A stretch of DNA of 64,000 nucleotides from Verrucomicrobiota bacterium (GCA_016200005.1 JACQFP010000019.1:35312-99311); one strand, 5' to 3'; positions 15,602 to 24,904 are shown, counted from the stretch's first letter. Notes: a model not told the origin generated them from the letters alone. Translations and numbers: made by a program.

Positions 15602-18600
15602 TCAGGGCGTTCCCTGTTCGTCTGGGTCCAGGGTAATGCTGAGGCCTTTGAGCGGCTGACCGGTAGCGTCGGTGAACCGGATCGAACCCAACCAATCCTC
15701 CGGTCCGTTGACGACTTTGAACACGATAACGTTGAGGCCAGCCTTCAACTCAATGCCCGCCACCGCATCCTCATCCGCGATGAATACCCGCGGCAGGGTG
15801 CGGCGATAAATCTCCTTGCCATTCAAATAGACTTTGGACCCATCGTCGCTGCCAAGCCTAATCACCAATTCGCCTAGAGCCGCTCGACTCTTGATATAGC
15901 AAACCGCGTAACCCACGCTCCATTCGCTCGCCTCTCCCAAGAAGGCACCGAAATCGAGCACACAATCTTCCGTTTCGACCGCCCGCCACACCCGCTCGCC
16001 CGTGCCAATCGTGATCCGCTCGCCCTCACGCGGGCGCAGTTGGCTTTCGAGCGGTAGTTGTTCCTCATTCAAGGCCCGTTCAATATCGCTGACCTGATGA
16101 TCCATAAACTCGAGCGGGGCCAGCACCAACCACTGTTTGAGGGCGCCTGTGTCCTGCGCACGAAGCGCGCGCTCGCGTTCGGCGGTCTCCGCGTCCTGAC
16201 GCCCCAGGGCGGCAAGCTGCTCGGCGGCGGCGCGTTCTTCCTGTTCCCAGAACGCAACCTGCTCTGGTGTCGCCGCCTGCCAAACCCTTGCCGACCCATC
16301 CTCGTTCCCAGAGCCAATCCGTTCGCCATCAGCGGAAACGGCCACAGAGCACACCCCGCCAGAGTATCCCTTAAGGGTCAGCAATTCCCGTCCACTTGCC
16401 GCCTGCCACAGCTTGACCGTGCCGTCCGAACTGGCAGTGACAACCCGATGGCCGTCCGGGGAAAACGCCACCGAAGAAACCCCATTACCGTTCGCCTTGA
16501 TGGCAAGCAATTCCCGACCGGTCGCAGCTTCCCACACCCGTGCTGTGCCATCACGGCTGCCCGTGACGATCCGCTCGCCGTCGGCAGAAAACGCCACCGA
16601 ACTAACGCCCCGGCCGTGCCCTCTGAGGACCAGCTGTTCCTCGCCCCCAGCGGCTTCCCACACTCTTGCCGTGCCATCCGCACTCCCGGTGACAATCCGC
16701 TGACCATTGCAAGAATAGGCCACCGAGCTTATACCCGCGCTGTGTCCCTTGAGGACCTGCAACTCGTTGCCGGTTGCAGCCTCCCATACCCGGGCTGTCT
16801 GATCCCAACTCCCACTGACAATCCGCTGGCCGTTGGGAGCAAACGCCACCGACCAAACAGCGGCGCTGTGTCCCTTCAGCGCGAGCAATTCCCGGCCGTT
16901 GCCCGCCTCCCACACTCTGGCCGTCCCATCCGCACTGCCGGTGACAATGCGCTGGCCGTCCGCGGAAAACGCCACCGAGCGAATTCGATTGTGGTGACCC
17001 TTGAAGGAAAACAACTCCCGACCGCCGGCCGCCTCCCACAGCCTGACCGTTCCATCCGCACTGCCGGTGACAATGCGCTGGCACTCGGGAGAAAGCGCCG
17101 CCGGGCAAGGGCCGGAACTGCCGGTCTTGAGAGTGAGCAATCCTCCGCCGGTGGCCACATCCCAGACCCTGGCCGTGCGGTCCGCGCCGGCGGTGACCAC
17201 CCGCTGGCCGTCCGCAGAAATCATCGCCGAGCAAATTTCACTGTGGTGCCCTTTGAAGGAAAGCAGTTCCCGACCGCTGGCTGTCTCCCACACCCTGGCC
17301 GTCCCATCCGCACTGCCGGTGACAATGCGCTGGCCGTCTGGAGAGAATCCCGCAGACCTCACTCCAGCACTGTGGCCCCTAAGGGTGAGCAATTCCCGGC
17401 CGCTGGCGGCCTCCCACACCTTGGCGGTCTGGTCACCGCTGCCGGTGACAATCCGTTTGCCGTCTGGGGAAAAGGCTGCGGCCGCTACCCCGCCATCGTG
17501 CCCCTTCAGAGTGAGCAACTCCCGACCGCCGGCGGCCTCCCACACCTTGGCCAAGCCATCCCCACTTCCGGTGACGATGCGCTGGCCGTCCCGCGAAAAA
17601 TCTGCGGAGAGGATCCAGCGGAGGTGCCCTCTGAGGGTGAGAAGCTCCCGGCCGGTATCGGTTTCCCATACCTTGGCTGTCAGGTCATCGCTGCCGGTGA
17701 CAATGCGCTGGCCGTTTGGGGAAAAGCCCACGTACTCCAACCCCGCAGTGTGTCCCCGAAAGGTGAGTAGTTCCCGACCGCTTGAGGCGTCCCAGAGCTT
17801 GGCCGTCTGATCAAAGCTGCCCGTGAGAACCCGCTGGCCGTCCGGGGAAAAGGCCACAGACTCCACCGCCGACCTGTGACCCCGGAGCGTGAACATTTCC
17901 TTGCCGCTGGATGCTTCCCACACCTTGGCTGTGCCATCCGAACTGCCGGTGACGATATTCCGACCATCCGGGCTAAACGCCGCAGCCTCGACGTCGCCGA
18001 GGTGTCCGCGCAGCGTCTTTAGCTCCAAGTGGCACTGGCGCTGCCAGTGATACCATTCAAAGCCGCGATCCGGATAGGCTGCCGTTTCCCGCAACAGTTC
18101 CCTCACACGTTGTACATTGTTCTGGTCCCACGCGGCCTGCGCCAGGTTCATGTTCGCGGCATACTCGCCCGCCTCTGCAAGTTGGCGTTCCCGCGTTTCC
18201 AGGACCTTTGCCGATTCCGCAGCCCTGCGCGCAGCAGCTTCCTTCTGCTCGGCTCGCACCGCTTCCTGCCTGGCGACCGTCGCCCGCAATGCCTGCCAAG
18301 TGGTTCCGAGCATACCAAACACCAAGGCGAGCGCTACTGCGCTGGCGGTGGCGAACGCAATCTTGTTCCTTCGCACGAACTTCTGGAACCGATAGCCCGG
18401 ACTCGCCGGTCGCGCCACCACCGGCTGGTGGTCCAGGTGCCGCTGGATGTCGTTGATCAGGTCACCCGTACAGCCATAGCGGCGCGCGCGGTCTTTCTCG
18501 AGCGCCTTCATCACGATCCAGTCCAGGTCGCCTTGCAGCGTGCGGCGCAGCAACGCCGGCTCCACCTGCCGGTGCTTCGCAATCTCCGTGGCGCGTTCGC

Positions 18601-19618
18601 CCAGCGTACTGACACGCGTCGAAGGCTTTGGCGGTTCTTCCTGCCGGATGATGCGCATCATTTCCTCGAACGCCGCGGCACGCAGTCGCTCGGCCTCGAA
18701 TGGCGTGGTGCCGGTGAGCAGTTCGTAGAGCAGCACGCCCAACCCGTAGATGTCGGCGCGGGTGTCCACGTCCAGCCCGCTCATCTCCGCCTGTTCCGGG
18801 CTCATGTATTGCGGCGTGCCGATGAGCTTGCCGTAGGCGGTGAACAAAGTCTTTTCCGTCAGCGATTGTTGCAGGGCCTTGGCGGTGCCGAAATCAATCA
18901 CCTTGGGCACGGGTTTCCCGTCGTGCAGCGTGACGAGGATGTTCGACGGCTTGAGATCGCGGTGGATGATGCCTTTCTGGTGCGCGTGCTGGACCGCCTC
19001 GCATACTTGTTGGAAAAGCTTCAACCGCTCGTGCGCGGTCAAGTCGTTGGCGTCGCAGAACTGGGTGAGCGGCACGCCGTGGACGAGTTCCATGACGAAG
19101 TAGGGGCGACCGCTGTCAAGTTGAGAGTTGAGGGTTGAGAGTTGAGAGTCGGGAGCGCCGGTAACTCCGGCATCAAAAATCTTCGCGATGTTCGGGTGAT
19201 CCATCAGCGCCAGCGCCTGCCTTTCGGCTTCGAACCGGGCGATGACCTGTTTGGTGTCCATGCCCGGCTTGACGATCTTCAACGCCACGCGACGGCGGAT
19301 GGGTTCCACCTGCTCGGCCATGAAGACGACGCCGAAACCGCCCTCGCCGATTTGTTCCAGCAGCTTGTAACGGCCAATGACCGTGCCGGGCGCTTCGGTG
19401 ATTGCCGGGGCATCGCAGTCGAGGTTTCCGCCCAGCGCGTCCTGCGTCAGGAATTCGCCGGCCTGTTCGCGGGCGCGCAAGAGCGATTCGATCCGCTGGC
19501 GCAGATCGGTTTTGTCCCGGCAGGCCGCGTCGAGAAACCGGGCGCGTTCGTCCGGCGCGGTCAGAGCCAAGGCTTCGAGAAAGACCACCCGCACTTCATT
19601 CTGTTGTTCGGCCATCAT
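15602..19618 (-). CDS. Ser/Thr protein kinase with transmembrane helix and 14 WD40 repeats
   Basis: A 1338-residue membrane kinase. Near residue 85 the Hanks-type domain begins with GEGGFGVVF (P-loop), then VALKIVK (Lys), HRDLKPSN (catalytic loop), DFGTAKAL (Mg loop) and [12 protein letters not shown] hydrophobic helix (about 420-445) follows, then an Ala/Glu-rich coiled coil, then 14 WD40 repeats of exactly 42 residues (16250..18013), enough for two seven-bladed propellers. A C-terminal domain ([16 protein letters not shown]) resembles ligand-binding jelly-roll modules. Between the N-lobe strands a 13-residue insertion ([10 protein letters not shown]) is encoded by a heptamer DNA repeat. Kinases of this type usually sit directly downstream of TIGR02999 sigma genes; here an SBBP gene lies in between. 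The start could also be 19636 or 19615. Confidence 0.88.
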   Translation of the reverse strand: MMAEQQNEVRVVFLEALALTAPDERARFLDAACRDKTDLRQRIESLLRAREQAGEFLTQDALGGNLDCDAPAITEAPGTVIGRYKLLEQIGEGGFGVVFMAEQVEPIRRRVALKIVKPGMDTKQVIARFEAERQALALMDHPNIAKIFDAGVTGAPDSQLSTLNSQLDSGRPYFVMELVHGVPLTQFCDANDLTAHERLKLFQQVCEAVQHAHQKGIIHRDLKPSNILVTLHDGKPVPKVIDFGTAKALQQSLTEKTLFTAYGKLIGTPQYMSPEQAEMSGLDVDTRADIYGLGVLLYELLTGTTPFEAERLRAAAFEEMMRIIRQEEPPKPSTRVSTLGERATEIAKHRQVEPALLRRTLQGDLDWIVMKALEKDRARRYGCTGDLINDIQRHLDHQPVVARPASPGYRFQKFVRRNKIAFATASAVALALVFGMLGTTWQALRATVARQEAVRAEQKEAAARRAAESAKVLETRERQLAEAGEYAANMNLAQAAWDQNNVQRVRELLRETAAYPDRGFEWYHWQRQCHLELKTLRGHLGDVEAAAFSPDGRNIVTGSSDGTAKVWEASSGKEMFTLRGHRSAVESVAFSPDGQRVLTGSFDQTAKLWDASSGRELLTFRGHTAGLEYVGFSPNGQRIVTGSDDLTAKVWETDTGRELLTLRGHLRWILSADFSRDGQRIVTGSGDGLAKVWEAAGGRELLTLKGHDGGVAAAAFSPDGKRIVTGSGDQTAKVWEAASGRELLTLRGHSAGVRSAGFSPDGQRIVTGSADGTARVWETASGRELLSFKGHHSEICSAMISADGQRVVTAGADRTARVWDVATGGGLLTLKTGSSGPCPAALSPECQRIVTGSADGTVRLWEAAGGRELFSFKGHHNRIRSVAFSADGQRIVTGSADGTARVWEAGNGRELLALKGHSAAVWSVAFAPNGQRIVSGSWDQTARVWEAATGNELQVLKGHSAGISSVAYSCNGQRIVTGSADGTARVWEAAGGEEQLVLRGHGRGVSSVAFSADGERIVTGSRDGTARVWEAATGRELLAIKANGNGVSSVAFSPDGHRVVTASSDGTVKLWQAASGRELLTLKGYSGGVCSVAVSADGERIGSGNEDGSARVWQAATPEQVAFWEQEERAAAEQLAALGRQDAETAERERALRAQDTGALKQWLVLAPLEFMDHQVSDIERALNEEQLPLESQLRPREGERITIGTGERVWRAVETEDCVLDFGAFLGEASEWSVGYAVCYIKSRAALGELVIRLGSDDGSKVYLNGKEIYRRTLPRVFIADEDAVAGIELKAGLNVIVFKVVNGPEDWLGSIRFTDATGQPLKGLSITLDPDEQGTP
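16250..18013 (-). repeat. tandem 126-bp WD40 coding repeat, 14 units
   Basis: Fourteen in-phase 126-bp units encode WD40 blades of 42 residues with the consensus [20 protein letters not shown] followed by VTGSxDGTAxVWEA. No unit is longer or shorter, and unit boundaries are conserved at DNA level. The strict period points to recent unit amplification or gene conversion. Confidence 0.85.
19117..19150 (-). repeat. heptamer repeat inserted in the kinase gene
   Basis: On the minus strand four to five units of CTCTCAA/CCCTCAA lie inside the kinase domain coding region and keep the frame, encoding [13 protein letters not shown] just before [11 protein letters not shown]. Related kinases have a short Gly-rich turn here, so the insertion is probably in a surface loop. 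Confidence 0.7.
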
Positions 19619-19668
19619 CTGATAAAGGGACGCCACGCGTCCGTTTGCACTGACAAACTCGATCCACC
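19597..19668. repeat. direct repeat A, kinase 5' end
   Basis: About 72 bp spanning the kinase start and its upstream flank recur at 21849..21921 in the same orientation, with a few substitutions and a small insertion (shared core GACGCCACGCGTCCGTTTGC). The two copies bracket the SBBP gene. Confidence 0.75.
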
Positions 19669-19669
19669 G

Positions 19670-19779
19670 AATTCACAGAAGCAAACGAAGGGAACGAAGG
19701 CGGGACGACTAAATGTCGGCGGCAGAATCCTTTCCTGCTTCGTTGCCTTCGCGGCCTTCTGTTCAATCCGGGTTTCCAT
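19670..19779 (-). repeat. AACAGAAGGC hairpin repeat, copy 2
   Basis: Minus strand: ATGGAAACCCGGATTGAACA, then GAAGGC units, a central loop of about 40 nt and CCTTCGTTCCCTTCGTTTGC, then TTCTGTG. It lies between the SBBP gene and direct repeat A; the mirror position on the other side of the gene is occupied by copy 3. Confidence 0.7.
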
Positions 19780-19808
19780 GATTCACTTCCCGATCCAGTT
19801 GCGGACGG

Positions 19809-21671
19809 TCAGGGGCTGATCGCGCGGTAGAAGCGGTTCGTGGTTTCGAGCGCACCCAGGTCGCTGAAGCCGACCGGGCCGAGGTAATTGAAGCTCTGCC
19901 AGTCAAGCCAACCGCCCGCCAGCGAGGATGAGACCTGGATTCGGTACGGCCGGCCAACGGTGCCGTCGCGGAAGATGAAACTGAAGCCCATGACCGGCGA
20001 ATACGAGAAGTTGGTGAACCGGCCGGGGTTGGGCGGAATGTAAACCGTCAACTGGGCTACGCTGCTGGTCACGCTGCCGTAAACGTTCGTGACCACGACG
20101 GAGTAGCCGGCTGCGTCCGCAAGTTGCACATTGGCGATCAGGAGATTCGTGGTCGTGACGCCGGAGAGGTTGCCGCCGTTCACCAGATTCGTTCCCTGCC
20201 GGCGCCACTGGTAACCACCGAGCGGCACGTTGCCCGCGGCCTCGACGGTGAAGCTGACGGCGGTGCCGACGGCGTTGGTCTGGCTGAGGGGCTGGCGGCT
20301 GATGATGGCCGGGGTGACATATTTCAGAGTGGCCCAGTCCGCCATAGTCGCATCTCCAACGCTGCCACCCGAACGGCCCGTCACGTAGACGCTGCCGCTG
20401 GCGTCTGCCGCTATTGAGGAGGGACTGTCCTCGTCGTTTCCCGGGCCGTTGTAGCGGTTGGTCCACAACGGCACCCCTGAGCTTGAATACGCGAAGGTCA
20501 GGTAGTCGCCACCGGAGGGATTCGTCACATAGACATTCCCGCGGGCGTCCAATGCCAAGGCGGAGGTATCCGATCCCCCGCTAAGGCGGTTGGTCCACAA
20601 GGGTACCCCAGCGCTTGAGTATTTGATCGTGGCGTAGTCCAAACCTCCGACGCCAGCCGACCAGCCCGTCACGACTACATTGCCGCTCGCGTCCACCGCA
20701 ATGGCCATGGCACAGTCGTTGTCAGCAATTACCGGCCCGTTGTAGCAGTTGGTCCACAGCGGCACGCCCGCGTCTGAGTACTTGATCGTCGCGAAATCAT
20801 AATGGGGTTCGCTGCCACCAGTCCCAGCCGATTGGCCGGTCACATACACGTTGCCGCTGGCGTCCACTGCCACGCCGTTGGCCCAGTTTCCCGCGCCGGT
20901 TCCCGGCCCCTTGTACCTTCTGGTCCACAACAGCGCTCCCGCACTCGAATACTTGATCGTCAGGTATTCGCCGGCGTATTGGCCGTTTGAGGATATGCTG
21001 CCTACCACAAACACATTGCTGCTGCCGTCCACAGCCAGTGTGATCGGGCCACTGACGCTGATGTAATCACTATAAGTTCTCGACCACAACAAAGCCCCGG
21101 TGCTCGAATACTTGATCGTCAAGCACCCTAAACCGGACGCGGGGAAGCCCATTACTATCACGTTGTTGCTGGCGTCCAGCGCCACGGCGTATCCGTGGCC
21201 AGAAGTGGCCCGGTTGGTCCACAACGGGATCCCTTCACTCGAATACTTGATCGTCGCGACGACGGAACCGCTCGCAGAGCCCTCACCGCCGGTCACGACC
21301 ACGTTGCCGCTCGCCTCCACCGCAATGGCATAGGCCCGGTCATAATTGTTTGCCGGGCCGTTGTAGTAATTGGTCCACAACGGCACCCCCGCACTAGAAT
21401 AGGCGATTGTCGCGTAGTCCATGCCACTGCCGCCGGAAAGCGGATCGCCGCCATGCGAGCCGCCTGTGACATACACGTTGCCGTTCGTGTCCACGGCCAA
21501 CTGCGTCGCGTAGTCAAGGTTGTTGGCCGGTCCGTCATAGCGCTGCACCCAGGCTTGGATGGCCTGAGCATGGGTTTGCGCTGCCGTCAGGCCGAGCAGG
21601 ACTGCCATCAATCCCCCGGACATCAAATCTCTGGCGAGCCATTCTAACCGAAGTGCGTTTTGTGTTTTCAT
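19809..21671 (-). CDS. exported SBBP-repeat beta-propeller protein with Ig-like domain
   Basis: A 620-residue secreted protein. The ATG at 21671 gives a long signal sequence ending THAQA. Residues about 40-440 hold some eight SBBP-type blades with DYATIKYSSAGVPLWTN and AVDASGNVYVTGxS motifs. A single Ig-like domain (about 450-540, SQTNAVGTAVSFTVEAAG... GYSVVVTN) and a C-terminal module (GFSFIFRDGTVGRPYRIQ) follow. The protein is probably extracellular and binding in nature; no enzyme motif is seen. Direct repeats and hairpin repeats flank the gene on both sides and it interrupts the usual sigma-kinase pair, so it may have been inserted as a cassette. A C-terminal copy is stranded at 10525. 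Confidence 0.8.
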   Translation of the reverse strand: MKTQNALRLEWLARDLMSGGLMAVLLGLTAAQTHAQAIQAWVQRYDGPANNLDYATQLAVDTNGNVYVTGGSHGGDPLSGGSGMDYATIAYSSAGVPLWTNYYNGPANNYDRAYAIAVEASGNVVVTGGEGSASGSVVATIKYSSEGIPLWTNRATSGHGYAVALDASNNVIVMGFPASGLGCLTIKYSSTGALLWSRTYSDYISVSGPITLAVDGSSNVFVVGSISSNGQYAGEYLTIKYSSAGALLWTRRYKGPGTGAGNWANGVAVDASGNVYVTGQSAGTGGSEPHYDFATIKYSDAGVPLWTNCYNGPVIADNDCAMAIAVDASGNVVVTGWSAGVGGLDYATIKYSSAGVPLWTNRLSGGSDTSALALDARGNVYVTNPSGGDYLTFAYSSSGVPLWTNRYNGPGNDEDSPSSIAADASGSVYVTGRSGGSVGDATMADWATLKYVTPAIISRQPLSQTNAVGTAVSFTVEAAGNVPLGGYQWRRQGTNLVNGGNLSGVTTTNLLIANVQLADAAGYSVVVTNVYGSVTSSVAQLTVYIPPNPGRFTNFSYSPVMGFSFIFRDGTVGRPYRIQVSSSLAGGWLDWQSFNYLGPVGFSDLGALETTNRFYRAISP

Positions 21672-21756
21672 GCGATTGGTTCTGGTTGAAGGTTCATCCG
21701 CCGCCGTTTCACTTTGGCGCGACGAGAAGTTGAAGTTGAGCGTTGCATTTCGCGGA

Positions 21757-21840
21757 TCCACAGAAGCAAACGAAGGGAACGAAGAATTCTGCTCTCCTTC
21801 GTTGGCTTCGTTGCCTTCTGTTCAATCTGCTTTTTCATGG
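21757..21840 (-). repeat. AACAGAAGGC hairpin repeat, copy 3
   Basis: Minus strand: ATGAAAAAGCAGATTGAACA, GAAGGCAACGAAGCC, a short loop, CTTCGTTCCCTTCGTTTGCT, TCTGTGGATCC. A short heptamer-like tract (GCAACGCTCAACTTC, 21728-21746) follows it before the SBBP start codon. Confidence 0.7.
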
Positions 21841-21848
21841 CCGCAGTC

Positions 21849-21921
21849 CATTCTGTTGCCCGCCCATCATTTGATAAAGCGACGCCACGCGTCCGTTTGC
21901 ACCGACAAACCAAACTCGATC
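21849..21921. repeat. direct repeat B, copy of kinase 5' end
   Basis: Near-copy of 19597..19668. On the minus strand it still reads as the kinase start (ASLYQMMGGQQN) but runs into the hairpin repeat and stops. This copy is nearest the sigma factor gene and may mark the former sigma-kinase junction. Confidence 0.72.
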
Positions 21922-21930
21922 AACGCCGGC

Positions 21931-22013
21931 TGGTAGGGCGCGCCACTCCGTGCGCGCCGCAGATTGGCAATCGTCGCACCGAATGGCGCGCACGGAGTGA
22001 CGCGCCCTACCAA
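21931..22013. repeat. inverted repeat with TGGTAGGGCGCGCCACTCCG arms
   Basis: An 83-bp palindrome: TGGTAGGGCGCGCCACTCCG and its near-complement CGGAGTGACGCGCCCTACCA enclose about 40 nt. It lies between the sigma factor gene and direct repeat B. The type resembles REP/MITE hairpins; a terminator role for the sigma gene is also possible. Confidence 0.75.
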
Positions 22014-22062
22014 ACCCGGCATCGAACTTCCTTTGTCACAGTGATGGTTCACCATTTGCACC

Positions 22063-22084
22063 CCCAACCTTCAACTCTCAACTC
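22063..22084. repeat. CTCAACC-type heptamer repeat at sigma gene end
   Basis: CAACCTTCAACTCTCAACTC: three heptamer units overlapping the last codons of the sigma factor gene (minus strand) and encoding its final residues, as seen for the glycosyltransferase at 645. Confidence 0.6.
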
Positions 22085-22661
22085 GATCACGCCGCATCTC
22101 CGCGAACAGCCACGTCCGCGCGTAAGCCCAAAGCCCGTCCGCCGCGCGACGCGAAATGCCCATGACCTCGGCGGCTTCCTGGTGGCCCAGTCCGGCGAAA
22201 AACCGCAACTCCACCAACCGGGCAGCCTCGGCATCCTCCGTTGCCAGCCGTTCCAGCGCTTCGTCCAGGGCCAGCAATTCATCCGCTCGCATCGGGCTGG
22301 CCGGGATGAAATCTTCGAGGTTGACGCGCTGCATCTGGCCACCGTGTTTGAGGCACTGCTTGTGCCGGGCGTTCTCGATGAGGATGCGGCGCATGGCCTC
22401 GGCCGCGGCAAAGAAAAAGTGGCGGGAGCCATTCCAATTCCGTCCGTCTTCCCGCGTCAGACGCAGCCACGCTTCATGGACGAGGGCAGTGGCCTGGAGG
22501 GTTTGGCCGGGTTTCTCGTGGGAAAGCTTGCGAGCAGCAAGGTGGCGCAGTTCGGCATAGACCAAAGGCAACAAGTCTTCTGCCGCGCTGGTTTCGCCCC
22601 GCTCAATCGCCGTCAGGATTTGAGTGACCTCAGCAATAAAGCACTCCTCCCAATGCCGCAC
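22071..22661 (-). CDS. ECF-type RNA polymerase sigma factor (TIGR02999-like)
   Basis: A 196-residue sigma-70 family protein that directs RNA polymerase to a dedicated promoter set. The GTG at 22661 puts VTQILTAIERGE a few residues from the N-terminus, as in the family; the frame stays open to 22817 but that extension has no family match. Region 2 contains LLPLVYAELRHLAARKLSHE, GQTLQATALVHEAWLRL and HFFFAAAEAMRRILIENARH; region 4 contains LVELRFFAGLGHQEAAEVMG and an HTH. In PVC bacteria such sigma genes pair with Ser/Thr kinases; here the kinase is 2.4 kb away. No anti-sigma gene is seen. The 3' end overlaps a heptamer repeat (22063..22084). Confidence 0.88.
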   Translation of the reverse strand: MRHWEECFIAEVTQILTAIERGETSAAEDLLPLVYAELRHLAARKLSHEKPGQTLQATALVHEAWLRLTREDGRNWNGSRHFFFAAAEAMRRILIENARHKQCLKHGGQMQRVNLEDFIPASPMRADELLALDEALERLATEDAEAARLVELRFFAGLGHQEAAEVMGISRRAADGLWAYARTWLFAEMRRDRVES

Positions 22662-22891
22662 CCGTTTGCACTCCACCCGGTGGTGATCCAGTTTGATTGA
22701 GAATCCATTCGCCTCGCACTTCAAACCTAGAGTGGACGGTTCGGGATGGTTCCAGCCAACGCACTTGCAGGTCAACGAGCGCAGCGACACACCGCGCGGT
22801 GAATTCTCCCACACCAATTGGAGCGTCAGGCCCGTTCATCACCGACGCCGCGCTATCTCGTAACATCGTCGCGTTCTGCGAAGATTTTCCA

Positions 22892-22964
22892 GGAGCGCGG
22901 ACAGTCTTGTCCGCGAGTTTCTTCCCCGACGCGAGCTTCGCGCGAACAAGGCTGTCCGCGCTCC
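22892..22964. repeat. dispersed inverted repeat (GCGCGGACAG...CTGTCCGCGC), copy 2
   Basis: Arms GGAGCGCGGACAG and CTGTCCGCGCTCC are perfectly complementary; each arm has an inner hairpin with TTGTCCGCG / CGCGAACAAG. Same length and layout as 10116..10188. Confidence 0.75.
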
Positions 22965-23185
22965 TTTGGGGGCGGCCTTGCTGCGCTGTGTCTTTGCACG
23001 TTTCCACCTTCGCGTTGAGCGCCGGGTTTGAATTAAACTTGGTTTTCGTGGTTTGGATTCTCCAGTTTGTCTCAGGGCTGTCTGTTGGTTTCCAGGACGG
23101 TATGAAACAGGCATTACTTGTTTCCAGTATTGGTGTTATTACGGCTGAGATTGACGCCGTTACTGGCGATTGCGCTTCACCAAAT

Positions 23186-23211
23186 TTGGCAAAGACAGGC
23201 TATTTCTTGGT
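23186..23211 (-). promoter_or_regulatory. TTGGC direct-repeat element, site 1
   Basis: Plus strand TTGGCAAAGACAGG then TATTTCTTGGTA: two TTGG half-sites 21 bp apart. It lies between the porin and the sigma gene, 525 bp upstream of the sigma start, so its target is unclear. See the other sites at 27516, 31432, 32035, 37434, 45633, 49703, 50882 and 52904. Confidence 0.45.
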
Positions 23212-23246
23212 ATGGCAGGCGGGAGACTTTCGTGAGGCACTGGCGC

Positions 23247-24740
23247 TCAAAACGCAAACAACACCTGGACGTAAACAAAATCCGCATCACTCGAACCGAT
23301 GGCGGAGAGCGAGCTTTTCACGTAATCGCCGATAAAGAAGTGACCATAGCCGACTTGCGCGCTGGCGTAGGGCTTGATCGCATAGGTGCCGATCAAGTCC
23401 AACTCCGAACCAACATAGTTGCTGTAAGTTGGGTTGATTCCATAGCCCGTGCCCGGCGTTGGCGTCACGCCACCGCGTCGCGCACCCGCCGAGGTGTAGA
23501 AGTTATCGTGTGTGTCGGCGAGCCAGAAGAAATCGTAGCTGGCGGTCAAGGTCAGCTTTTTGCACGGCTTGAACGAGGAGGTCAGGTGAAGGTTGTGGAT
23601 GTTCTGCCAGGAAAAGAAATCCATGAGACCGTAAAACTTGTGGTTCGTAGGGAACAGGTTTTCAAAGGTTTCGTGTTTGCCGTCATTCGGATTGCGGTCA
23701 CCGCTGGCGTAGTTGTATTCCAGTCCAACGCGCGGCGAGCCGAAGGCTTTGGTCCAGGTGTAACCCCCGCTCGCGGTGACCGCCAACGCTTCGTGGTCGA
23801 GGTTCACTCCCGCCTGCGGGCCGGCGGTTTCCTTGATCCGGCCAAACTGCCCGGCCACTTCTGCAGAGTAATCCCACCCGCCATAGCCACCGGGCAATGA
23901 TTTGACGCGCAGCCCGGCGGTGTAGATGTCGCGCGCCGCCGGCCCGCCGGCTTGCGGTGAACCCGAAGTGGCGTTGGGCGAGTCCGCGCTCGTATTGCGC
24001 GACAAGAAATAAAATTGCGTTTCCTGCTTCGGCACGAGCGTTCGCGTGGAAGCATAAATGCCGGAGAGATAATCGTAATCATTCGAGACGTTGAAATTGT
24101 TGTCATCGACCAGGACCACTCGACTCGAAAAGACATCCATCCAGAGGTCTTCGTTCTCATATCGAAGTTTGGCGGCATCGAACACACGTCCCAAATTGTT
24201 CCAGTCGGACGTCCCAATCAATCGTTCATCCCCATAGGCCAATTCCTGACGACCCACCTTGGCGGTCAGCGGAAATTCCGTCGCGTTACCGAACCTCAAC
24301 CAGGCCTGATTCAGGTCGAATCTATCCGACTCGGGATCGGGATTGCGGTCGTCATGTTGCTCGAAGCTGTCGCGACCTTCGACGAAGGCGGTGAACCACG
24401 GACAAGGCGTGTAGCCGAGATGCACTTTCTCTCGGAACAGGAGATAGGTATTGTCCGTGTCCGCTCCGCTTTCCCGAAAATCAAATGAGCCGGGAGTGCC
24501 GCCAATGGCGAAGTGCTCCTTATGCTCGAAGCGGGTGCGGAACTGGCCGCCGAGGTCCCACGGATCGAAGAAGGAAGATTCTTCGCGCAACCAATCGTTG
24601 ACCAGACCGGCGCTGGCCTGCGCCGGTGGCGACGTTGGCTGTTTGATTGAATCAACAGTCGGTTTGTCATCGGCGTAAACACCGGCGGTCAGGGCGAGCA
24701 CCAGAGCGCCGGCGGCAAGAGTCGGCAGATTTTCATTCAT
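23247..24740 (-). CDS. outer-membrane porin, alginate-export (AlgE-like) family
   Basis: A 497-residue outer-membrane barrel. The ATG at 24740 gives a signal peptide ending AGVYADD. Residues near 75-110 (PWDLGGQFRTRFEHKEHFAI) and the strands LRFGNATEFPLTAKVGRQEL and AYGDERLIG are typical of the alginate-export domain family, and the protein ends VQVLFAF with a terminal Phe. These barrels pass anionic substrates or serve as general porins. Its neighbours in the same orientation are NrfD, 4Fe-4S and multiheme cytochrome genes, so a porin-cytochrome role is conceivable but unproven; no MtrB-like features were recognised. A C-terminal copy is stranded at 9798. A motif shared with two other exported-protein genes lies 41 bp upstream. 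Confidence 0.8.
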   Translation of the reverse strand: MNENLPTLAAGALVLALTAGVYADDKPTVDSIKQPTSPPAQASAGLVNDWLREESSFFDPWDLGGQFRTRFEHKEHFAIGGTPGSFDFRESGADTDNTYLLFREKVHLGYTPCPWFTAFVEGRDSFEQHDDRNPDPESDRFDLNQAWLRFGNATEFPLTAKVGRQELAYGDERLIGTSDWNNLGRVFDAAKLRYENEDLWMDVFSSRVVLVDDNNFNVSNDYDYLSGIYASTRTLVPKQETQFYFLSRNTSADSPNATSGSPQAGGPAARDIYTAGLRVKSLPGGYGGWDYSAEVAGQFGRIKETAGPQAGVNLDHEALAVTASGGYTWTKAFGSPRVGLEYNYASGDRNPNDGKHETFENLFPTNHKFYGLMDFFSWQNIHNLHLTSSFKPCKKLTLTASYDFFWLADTHDNFYTSAGARRGGVTPTPGTGYGINPTYSNYVGSELDLIGTYAIKPYASAQVGYGHFFIGDYVKSSLSAIGSSDADFVYVQVLFAF

Positions 24741-24780
24741 GGTTTTCGATTTCGATTCTGATGGCAACGCGACAAGAATT

Positions 24781-24797
24781 ACCAAATGGGACCAAAC
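24781..24797 (-). promoter_or_regulatory. motif shared with TolB-like and HAF gene leaders
   Basis: Minus strand GTTTGGTCCCATTTGGT, 41 bp upstream of the porin ATG; compare GCTTGGACCCATTAGAA at 13991 and GCTTGGGACCATTGGAA at 15434. The spacing to the start codons is similar in all three. Confidence 0.4.
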
Positions 24798-24904
24798 ATG
24801 AAACCAGTAAGTGTGCGGCAGATCTGCAACGGGCGTGAATGATTGGCGACGGTTCGCTTTGGCACGCGCGAAGTTCAAGCCAGTTCCGGAGACGCTGGCT
24901 GGGA

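Larger units (their letters stand above)
22662..23246. other. gene-free stretch upstream of the sigma factor
   Basis: Nearly 600 bp between the sigma start and the porin 3' end. It holds the second 73-bp inverted repeat (22892..22964) and one 21-bp-phased TTGGC element (23186..23211). The open frames I checked are short and have no recognisable product. Confidence 0.6.

Noticed and set aside
16058..17770. A 570-codon plus-strand open frame opposite the WD40 kinase
   Set aside because: It is the complement of the 126-bp repeats; the periodic protein is Pro/Arg-rich without known features. The minus-strand kinase explains the region completely.
16250..18013. Regular repeats suggestive of a CRISPR array
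   Set aside because: The repeats are 126-bp coding units for WD40 blades with no spacer-repeat alternation; the RCC1 region (10879-12832) likewise. No cas genes are present.
23247..24740. Porin as an MtrB homolog
   Set aside because: The strand motifs and size fit the alginate-export family; no CXXC near the N-terminus and no MtrA-type partner directly adjacent.
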